NCBI GenBank assembly: GCA_030063045.1
Contig: JAQSEB010000245.1
Span: 1 to 64,000 of the forward strand
Source of the DNA: Pratylenchus scribneri
Lineage: Eukaryota; Nematoda; Chromadorea; Rhabditida; Pratylenchidae
DNA length: 64,000 nt
Reading direction: 5' to 3'
Part shown: piece by piece, positions 13,042-23,400 of the stretch
How positions within the stretch are numbered: the stretch's first letter is position 1
Layout: every line of letters starts with the position of its first letter
Notes under the pieces: generated by a model
The model's database searches: none
What the model was told of the DNA's origin: nothing
The model's input: only the letters and a program-made list of their open reading frames with translations
Program-made: the position numbers and the translations under genes

Positions 13042-14049
13042 TGTTTGGAGCAAAACTCCAAAATAAAAATTTAATTTTGATATTTTTGATTTTATTTTAA
13101 TTAAATATATTTTTATTCATTCAATTTCCATTTAATTTCAATTTTATTCATTTTAATTCTTTTATTCAATCAATCCCATCCACTTCCCTTCCAACCAAAG
13201 TTCACATTTCCTTTTTTACACAATTTCTCGCCAGCCAGCCAGCCGCCCCCATCCCATTCAATCAGCACCCCTTATTAGTTTTGTCCTTGGGATTGGAAGA
13301 GGGAAAATGGCAACATTTTCCCTCGCAAATAGAAAACATCCATTTTTCTAACCTTGAGGGGGGCAAAAAAGTGGGGAGAAAAATTGAACAGTCATTCCAC
13401 CATTTTGAGCAAAATTGCCTATCGGGCGAATATGAGAAAATTGTGAGGAAAAGGGAGCTGGCTGGGAAATTTATTACTTTTTATGTTTTAATTTCAATTT
13501 TAACCACTTTTACGTTTCCCCTAAGGCAAATTAATGTTGATTTGGGTAAATAAGGAATACGTCTATCGGACGTTTGAGTGAATTAATAAAGATTGAATTT
13601 GCCTTAGGGTGAAATTTATCAAAATATATATTTTACCACTTTATCACTAATTCACAAATTTAATTTTACTTATTAATAATTTTGAATTTAACTCTTTTTC
13701 AAACGCCATTAGGGCAATCCAAACAATTATTAGAAAATTATTTAAATGGTAAATTTGTGAATTAGTAGATAATACGATGAAATTTGGTTTACTGATTTTA
13801 TATAAATTTATAATTGTCCACACTATTTTTGCTTTAATGTTGAATGCCTACTAAATTAATATCGCGATTTTGTATTTCCATTTCGGTTTAATTACCCAAG
13901 TTTGAGATTTTCATATAAATAAAATTTTGTGAACAATCAATCAAATCAATTGGAATTTACTAAAATAAAATTTGGCAACTTTATTTGGGTAATTTTCCAC
14001 TGGGCAAATTAGTGTTCGATCGTAGCGAAATCGCAACACATTTTGCTTA
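13042..14049 (+). repeat. 5' long terminal repeat
   Basis: It matches 25633-26640 throughout except at 13850 (A) versus 26441 (T), the only difference I found by eye. It contains two TATCG hairpins (loops at 13420 and 13564) and an AATAAA at 13585-13590 that may be the polyadenylation signal. A 90-codon ORF inside it (13281-13553) begins with TTG and has no recognisable domain. Confidence 0.95.
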
Positions 14050-14051
14050 TT

Positions 14052-14063
14052 TGGCGACCCTTG
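14052..14063 (+). other. Candidate primer-binding site
   Basis: TGGCGACCCTTG begins two bases after the LTR. A PBS normally starts TGG, pairing with the CCA end of a tRNA; a tRNA ending in AAGGGTCGCCA would match. I cannot name the tRNA without the host set. Confidence 0.6.
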
Positions 14064-14093
14064 TGCATTTGCGAACTTGCACAATCTTGCATC

Positions 14094-14240
14094 GATCCCC
14101 ACCAGTGAAAAGCCAAGGCTCAGCTCAGACTCCTTGGACCTGGGTGCCCGATCAAAAGGTGCAAACTTGGTGTCCGATCCCCTCTTGTGAAAAGCCCAAG
14201 GCACGGCTCAGACTCCTTGGGACCTTGAGCCCGATCAAAA
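14094..14240 (+). repeat. Tandem duplication in the retroelement leader
   Basis: Unit 1 at 14094-14157 and unit 2 at 14176-14240 share GATCCCC, TGTGAAAAGCC or AGTGAAAAGCC, GGCTCAG, CAGACTCCTTGG and GCCCGATCAAAA, with a period of about 82 bases and scattered differences. The position right after the PBS suggests a role in packaging or translation control (inference). Confidence 0.75.
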
Positions 14241-14497
14241 AGGACATTGATCAACACCGGATCAACAACTTCTGGTGGATAAATTTTTAAATTTTATAAA
14301 ATTTTCTAATAATAATTGAAAAATTTTTTGCCAGTCTATCGGACAAAAGGCAATAAATTTTGTAAATTGAGAATAATCTAGCTTCCTATCGGGAAGTTTT
14401 TTGAGTTTTAATTAAATTTATATTTCTCATACAAAGTTCTTGTTCAATTATCGTTATTCCTATCGGGAATTAAAACGATTTGATTAAATTCGGGAAA

Positions 14498-17400
14498 ATG
14501 GTAACTGTAATAAAAGAAAGGATCAAACTCTTAAAAGTACTGGTCATTGAAATATTAGAGAGCCCAATACCAAATCTTACTTATCAGGACCTCGAAAATG
14601 ACCCTAGAGCGACCAAAACGGAATGGGAAAGGGCAGAATTAGTGCTTCAAGATCTAGAAATGTACTTGCAAGAATATGAGGGTTCAAGAAAGGATTGGAT
14701 GGGCTATTTATCGAAACAAAGTGAAGCGAATCGTGCGCTAGCAGACACGGAAATGAACACCTTTTTGGAGGAGAATGCACCTAATCTAAGAACGTTGCAT
14801 AAGAAAATCAGAGATTTGAAAAAAGAATCAGCACAATGGAGAGTTAACATTCAAGAATATGACAGAAACCAAAACAGAACAGCTTCAGGCCTGGATAATG
14901 ATTCAACGCAAGGTCAACAAAATGAAATGTTTGAGGCAAATAAGAAAGCAATGGAAAAAATGGCCAGAGCATTCGAAAATCTCAGTCGACGATCAGCGGC
15001 ACCAGCTGATGATCCCGATTTTGCTGCGCAAGGATCCAGCAAGAAAGGAGGAATAAATCTGCCGCCTATTAAGCTTCAGACATTCAAAGGAGGGAGAGAC
15101 TGGGCTGAATTTTGGGATCAGTATCATGTTGGAATCCATAAAGATAATAGCCTATCGTCGGCTAGAAAGCTTATCTATCTCAAGACCCTTGTCGAGGGTG
15201 AACCGAAAGACTTGATCTATGGATTGTCGAATATTGATAAGAATTATATGATTGCTGTGGAAATTCTTCAAAAGAAATATGGGAACAATGAAGCAAACAT
15301 TCAGCAGCTGCATATGGACTTGGCCAATTTGAAACCATCAACAACCTTTGCTGAAGATGTCAAGTTACAAATCGAGGCAGAAAAGATTATGAGACAGCTC
15401 GAATGCTACAAAGAAGATGTGAACAACCCTCAAGTGCTCATTGCTCTGCAAAATAAGGTGTCAAAACCGACATTAAGGAAAATTATGGAACTCAAAAAGT
15501 TAACTCCAGCTGATCAAAAGTGGGATACTAAGAAATTTCGAAAAGCTCTGAATATAGTGATTCAGGATGAATCAGAAGTGGAACAAATTTACCGTCAAAA
15601 ACATTCAATCATACGAAAAGAAAATCCAGCAGAAAAGAGTCATCGCAAAGAGCCTAAACTCCTATCGGGAGATCAAACAATGGCATTTGCGGCAGTGGGA
15701 AAACCATTTGAAAAGAAAGTTACAAGCGCAAATGAGAACAAAGGGAATTTCGTTGGAAGAAAAAGGGACAAATATTGTGTCCTATGCGAAGGTGGAAATC
15801 ATTCGACAGCTGAATGCCGGAAGCATCCGAATATAAGAGCAAGATTAGAACAAGCAAAAAAGATGAAGTTGTGTGCAAGATGTTTTAGGAATGACCACAA
15901 ATCGTGGCAATGCGTGAAAGTCTTTAGACCATGCTTCTGGTGCAAAGGAAGTAATCATATTAGCCCACTTTGCCCATCTAAATTCAAAACTGAAAAGGAA
16001 ACTATCTCCACAGTTTTTGATGGGTATGAAAGTGAAGAAGAAGAGAAAGAAGAAAAAGCGGACGAAGAAGAATATGTTGATCAATATGATAGCGAAGAAG
16101 AAGAAAAACCAGAAGAGCAACCAGAAGAAGAAGAAGAAGAAGAAAAAGAAGAACAGGTTACAACTTCATTTGTGGCTTTGAAACCCAAACAAAAGATGCA
16201 AAGAATTTTGCAATGTGCTAAAGTCAAAATATTCAATCCGAAGCGTCCAACAAAGACAAAAGAAGCTTATATAGTCTTCGATAATGGAAGCCAACGTTCA
16301 TTTATTAGGGAAGACTTAGCCAAAAGTCTTAATTTATCCAAATTGGAATCCATTCACTTAAACCTATCGGGTTTTATGGAATGTGATTTGGGAAATGTTC
16401 ACACAAATGATACTCAATTTGGAGTTATGACTAAATTTGGACCAATGCTAGTCGAAGGCACTCGCATGGAAAAAATTATTAAACCAGTCACGTATATTCC
16501 TATCGTGGAATCTGAATTAAATGAAGATGAATTGCTTATCCCTAAAGACATAGTCAAAACTGATATATTGATTGGAATTGACCAGATAAGAATGTTCGAA
16601 ATCGTTGATCGGTATCAACTCCCAAGCGGGTTTTGGATTTCTGACTCAAAAGTGGGACCATTTATCAGCGGAAAAGGCCAAACCAAAACAAAGGGAAGAC
16701 AAATTGAGCAAATTGGAATTACTATTATGGCTAATGTTCTAGATATGGATGAGCAAGAAGAATTAAAGATTAACCTATCGGGTGAAAAACTGAAACAAAT
16801 CGAGAATTTATGGTTTTCGAATGAGGAAATGGGTCTAAAAGATGTCGAAATTAATGATGAAGACATTTGGATTAAGCAGCTCAATATTCAAAGAGATGAG
16901 GAAGGAAGATATGCAATTTCTTTGCCCTACAATGATCGAGCGAATGCACTTTTACCCAATTATGGTCTGGCTTATGGAAGACTGCTCTCAAATTTAAAAC
17001 ATATGAAGCAAAAACCAGAATTAATCCTGAAGATTGATGAGATATTCAAAGAACAATTGAAGCTAGACATAATCGAAAAAGTGATAGACTGGAAACATTG
17101 GCAGGGAGTTTTGCATTACATTCCACATCAACCAGTGATTAGAGAAGATAAAGAAACCACGAAAGTCAGAAATGTCTCAGATGCAAGTGCAAAGGATAAG
17201 AATGGACTTTCGATTAATCAATGCTTGGAAAAAGGACCTACTCAAATGAATGACATTTCAGGAATTCAACTTCGAAGTCGTTTACCTAAATACCTTATTT
17301 GTGCAGACATTGAAAAAGCATTTTTACAAATTCGGATTAAAGAAGAAGATCGAGATGCATTACGATTTTTGTGGAAAGATAACCCTTTAGATGATCAGTC

Positions 17401-20400
17401 ACCTATCGTGGTGTATCGATTTAAGGGAATGCCTTTTGGACTGATCAGTAGTCCAGCCTGCTTGAATACCATTCTGAGCCTGCATTTGGATCAACACGGA
17501 TCAGAATTAGCAAAGCAGATCAAAAATAACATTTATGTTGATGACATAACACAGGGAGAAGAAAATGAAGACAGAATTATCCCAGTTTGCAATGAAATGA
17601 AAGATATATTCAAGACAGCAATGATGAATCTACGAGGATTCTGCGTGAACCATCTCGAAGCTTATGAGAAAATTCCTGAAGAAGATAGAGCAAAGATGGA
17701 AGGAAGGAAAATTCTGGGAATAAGATGGGACCCAAAGGAAGACACAATTACCATTCCATTACCGGAATGGAAAGAAGGAAGCAAATGCACAAAAAGGACA
17801 ATGCTTTCTCAAACGGCATCAGTTTTTGACACTCTAGGTCTAACAAGTCCATCGTTGCTTTCAGCCAAGAGAATTATTCAAAGTGTATGGAAATTGGACT
17901 TGAATTGGGACAATCCGGTACCAGAAGACATTCAAAAAGCTTGGATAAAATGCATGGAAGATTGGAAAGAAGTAAAATTCACGTTTCCAAGAAGGTTGTT
18001 CTCAAGAACCCTATCGGGGTCAAAGCAACTGTCGCTTGAAGTTTTTGCAGATGCCTCAGGGTATGCCTTTGGGATTGTTGTTTATCTGAGAGCTGAATTT
18101 GAGGATAAAAGCGTTCAGTTTGCCTTTCTTCAAGGAAAAAGTCTAGTTAGGCCCATAAATCTACCGGAAAAGCAAAATACAATCCCAAAAATGGAACTGC
18201 ATGCACTTAAATTAGCCGTAAAATTAGCAATACACGTTCAAAAAGAATTGAAATCGGAAATTGAAGTGAAGAAAATACAGTTATGGACAGATTCAAAAGA
18301 TGCAATTGATTGGCTCAACAGTCACAAAAGACATGAAAGATTCATTCAAAACAGATTGAATGTCATTCGACCTTTTGAAGTGAAGCATGTTAAAGGAGAA
18401 TTGAATCCAAGTGACATCGCATCAAGAGGTTGCACAGCAATTGAACTGATGAATCATCCTTACTGGTTTCATGGCCCATTGTGGATGAATGATGAGAATT
18501 CTGAAATTCTATCGGAATTTAATTCAGAAAAATGGCATGAAGAAGAAATGACCATGGAAAAATATGACACAATTCTGAATATTAACATCAAACAAATAAA
18601 GGAAGATGAATGTTTAGTTCAAGACTGGAGCAGATACAACAGTTTATCAAAATTGAAAAGAATTGTGAGCTACGTGCAGATGTTTACGGATAAATGCAAA
18701 GAAGGCAAACAGAAAACCAACAAATTGCCTAAAAATGAGGACGAATTAAATAAGCTGATTGAAAAATTGGAACAGGTGACAGCAGAACAGATGGCAAAAG
18801 CGGAAATTCTCTTAATTAGAGAAGCCCAACAACTTTTTCCACCCGAAGCTAATCTCTTTCGAGAGAAACAATTCGAATATAATGAAGTAGGATTATTGAT
18901 TTGCCAAAGCCGACTCACCAAAAGTGATTTAACAATGGAAGCAAAAATTCCGATTTATCTGCCTAAAAACTCACCTTTGACTAAGCTGTTTATCAAATAC
19001 TATCATTGGAAATTATACCATGCGGGAATATCGACAGTGTTAGCCGAATTAAGACAAAGATTTTATATTCCACAAGCGAGAAGAACAGTCTTTGATGTGC
19101 TCAATCGAAATTTATTGACAAAATGTTATGTTTGCATTAAGCATAAAACAAAAGCTTATGCTTTGCCAAAAATGCCTCCTTTACCTACCTATCGGGTGCT
19201 AGGTAAAAGGCCGTTCCAATTTATTGGACTTGACTATTTTGGTCCCATGATTGTTAAAGAAAGTGATAAAAATCAGAAAGTGTGGGGATGCCTATTCACT
19301 TGTGCGACGACCCGTGCTATTCACATTGAATTAGTAGAAGATTGTACAGCAAGTGAATTTCTTTTGGCCTTCAAAAGGTTCATTGGACGAAGAATGGAAC
19401 CAGAAATTATCATTTCAGACAATGCACTACAATTCAAACTTGCTTCTCGCATAATCAAGCGATTGTGGTCAAAAGATCAAAGTGATTGGAATAAAGTGTT
19501 CACAGACAAGGAAGTTCGCAATTTCACTAGTGAAAATGGAATTCGATGGCAGTTCATAACTGATCGAGCACCGTGGGCTGGGGGAATGTACGAAAAGATG
19601 ATTGATCTGACCAAAAAGCCATTGAAGCGTGTGCTTGGAAAGACATTAGTGAAGAAAAGTGAATTACAAACAATTTTGATTGAAATTGAACGCATTGTCA
19701 ATTCAAGGCCATTGACTTATATGGGAGAAAGTGACACAATAAGACCATTAAGACCGATTGATTTTCTTATTCCTTACCAAACAGCTTCCTATCGGGAAGG
19801 AGTTTTGGAATTGGAATTACCCATGAATCCAACAAAAGAAAATCTGGAAAACCGTTTTCGGATTTTATCTGAATTGTCTGATAAAATATGGAATATTTGG
19901 AGAACCGACTACCTATTAGCTCTCAGAGACTCTCAAAAATTCGGGGAGAAGAAAGGACAAAAAATTTTGGAGTTGGGAGAGGTCATCCTAGTGGATGAAG
20001 AGAATTTGCCCCGAAGTCGATGGAGAATGGGAGTTGTGACTGAATTTAGAATGAGTTCGGATGGCAAAGTGCGATCAGCCGTAGTCAGAGTCTGGGATGG
20101 AAAGAAATGGGGACAAATCAATAGGCCAATAAACAAATTATATCCTTTAGAGGTGAAATCAAAGATAATTGAACAAGAACAAAACTCTCTATCGGAGAAA
20201 ATCGATAGAATTAATGAAAATGATCAAACACCTCTATCGGAGGATGTAAACTTGATTATTTCAGAACCAATGGCCGAAAATCAAGACACGTCCCAAATGA
20301 TCGAAGACCAAGAAACGTCCCTATCGGGGAATAATGTTTCTTCGGCTCGAGTTCAACTGGAAAATTGGGAACTTTTGGCTGAATGCGATCATGAAGAATG

Positions 20401-23400
20401 CGAGCCAATATGGTTTGGCAATCTTTTGGAAATGGTTCCGGACAATTGGGATAAACTCAATGAGGTGGTGCAATGCCGAATTCGTTATGTGTCAATTTTC
20501 AAGCTGATCACAATGATGTGGGTGTTAACCTTTGGCTTGGATGAACATCAAATGTATGAATTGCTTGGCAACATCTCGAATACAAATGGAATTCATCTAT
20601 GTATGGAGTGCGTTAAATTTAAGGAAGGAATGAGAAAAGGGAAAGGACGAATTCTCAACACCAAACCAAATGCATCCATGATGAAGAACCATAAGATAAA
20701 GGGAAAAGTCGATGGGCTAAAATTCACTCGGACGATATTGAAGGACATATTCAAATTGTGGATGAACAAATGTAAAGTGGCTGAGAGACAACTGCATCTT
20801 AAGCCTTGGGGATTTGTGACAATGGAAGTTGTGAATGATGAATGGGAATTGGCAAGAGAATGGGCAGACACTATCACTATGCAAAGAATCCCTCTGAATT
20901 ACGCCTTAACACCGGATTTGGCACACTCAAATGTTGTGTTTATTGGCGATGAACTATCGGTTCTAATGGGCCAAGCTTTTGGGAAATGTTATATGTGGAA
21001 ACCATCAAACATTGACGACATTGTTCAAGAATTTTCCGACAAATTGTTCTTGACTCGAGAAGTGGACCACGTCATACTGTACTTCGGAAAATATACATTG
21101 GAGAGAGGGCAACCGAACCGAATAATCGGAATTTGGGACCAGATGCGAACCGTTTGGTTGGAAAGAGGAATTGTTGGAGTGTTTATCATGCCACCGACCA
21201 ATAAAAGAGAATTGAAGGCAAAAATTGACGACAACTTCAATTTATTTGTGGAGACAAGATCAACCGATTCGATTCGGGTTCTGAATCCGAATTACACATC
21301 TCGAGAAGCAATACCCAGTGATGAGGACTTGGCAATGATCATCCAGCAGTTGGAATATTGGAACATCAGTAATGAAGAGAAGCCCTTAACTTGGCAAGAG
21401 AGGAAAGGAAACTTCGAAGCCACTGGCCCTTGTCGAATGAGCGGACGATCCAGTGAAATGGAAGCTCTACACCTATCGGGTGTTAATGAGCCCGGTTCAT
21501 CTGGAACAAGTCGTCAAAGCAACCGTTCTGGTGAGGAAACTCTACTCCTATCGGGAGTTAATGAGCCCCATTATTCAGAAGCTCAGCATCTCTCTGATGA
21601 GCCATGCTCGTCAAACAACATGGACCAGCTGCAATGTTCTGAAGGTTTTGTTCAACGACTGGCCAATTTCGCCAATCAATGTTCAATTAGAGAAGATCTT
21701 CATCCGATGCTAAGGCCTAGAAAACGAATCGAGCCTCCTTCTCCTGACTTCCACCGGAAAAAGGCAAGAGATGACAGCCCCAATCCACCTCCCGTGGATC
21801 CAATTACCGATGATGAAGAAGATTATGGGGGCCCAGTAAAACCATTCTTTGGATGCCACAGTTTTCTATCCAACATGTTTGAGGCTTCGTTCGAGTTGGA
21901 TGGTCGACGTTACATCTCAAGCGAGCATGCATATCAATATGCCAAGGCAATGTACTTTGGTTATACCAAAACTGCGGCAGACATAATACGTTACGGCAGT
22001 CCGTTCACAGCAAAACGCTTGGCCAAAGGCTATAGGCTGAACGAGCAATACAAAAAGAGACTTGAACCTGGCTCCCGCCCATACATTAGGAACGAATGGA
22101 GGAATCACTGTATCATGGTGATGCGGAAAATAGCAGCTGCCAAGTTTGAACAAAATCCGCAATTGGCGGAAATGTTGCTGAGGACAAAACCTAAGATTTT
22201 GGCCGAAATGACTGAAACAGACGATTTCTGGGGCACAGGAATAGCTATCGGACATCGGGATGAACAACATCGAGAGAGATGGCCAGGCCAAAATCTTATG
22301 GGCCAAATTCTCATGGAAGTTCGGAACAATCTTCAGCTTAATCAGGGTTCATCCCTATCGGGGATTAATAACCCACCTGACAATGCTGGTTCATCCCTAT
22401 CGGGGAATAGTAACCCACAAATTAATGCTGGTTCGTCCCTATCGGGGAGTAATGACCGCAAAGAAAATGAGGAAAAGGCTACTCAATCAAATATTTTGGT
22501 CGAAATAAATTACAATGATGATGAATTGGATTATGATGAGGAGGATTGGAGTGATAGAAATTGGCAAGGAAATATCGAATTTAGCGATTTGCTTCAACGC
22601 CTTAAGATTCAGTTCGACAATTTCAACAAATTAACCGATGAAATGTGGGAATTTTATGCTACAAATGTTCAAAGTCGTGAAAGTTATGAACGAAAAATGA
22701 GAGTGGTTGATGACATACAACGGAAAGTGGGAGCCTTGGGCACGGTAACCTTGTTTGGATCCTCTCGATCACACATTGGCAAAGATAACTCGGACTTGGA
22801 CATGTGCATTATTCCTCCCGGACGTCATGTAAAAGTAGATGAAGTTGAGAATGCTAACAAATATCAAAAGGAAATGCTTTTTGTTGTTCGTCGATTGCCC
22901 TTTAAGGGCTACAGTTCACAAGTGCATGGTGGTCGAGTTCCCGTGCTCAGGCTCGTCGGTCACAACATGCAAATTGATATAACCTATGGCAACAGTACAG
23001 GACTTCGGAATACGACTTGGCTAAATCATTTATGCAGTCATGAAGCCAGATTAGCTCCGTTGTTATTCAGTATCAAAGAATGGGCAAAATTCCATCGAAT
23101 AAACGACGCAAGCAGACACTCTTTCAGTAGCTGGACTTGGATTCTGCTCACCATATTTGCTCTCCAACACACGGATCCTCCTGTTTTTCCACCTCTATCG
23201 GAGGACATGGATAAACTAGAGAAAAGCAGAAACAATTCGTCTATAGCTGAACTGATTATGCACTTCTTTGGATTCTGGAACAAACACCCTTTGGAGAAGG
23301 ATAGTGTGAGTGTGCGAGAGGGAAATTGGATTCCAAAAAAGCGTCAAACATACATTGTCGAGGTCGAAGAACCCTTAAAGCCAGAGGTGAACACAACTGC

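Noticed and set aside
13281..13553. 90-codon ORF present in both LTRs
   Set aside because: It starts with TTG, has no recognisable domain and is duplicated only because it lies in the LTR.
15845..16120. Phe-rich minus-strand ORF opposite the Gag acidic tract
   Set aside because: It is the antisense shadow of GAA/GAG codons encoding poly-Glu.
22245..22256. GCTATCGGAC inside the NADAR domain as another hairpin
   Set aside because: The flanks do not pair beyond one base, so it is not counted with the family; likewise 23536 and 23805.
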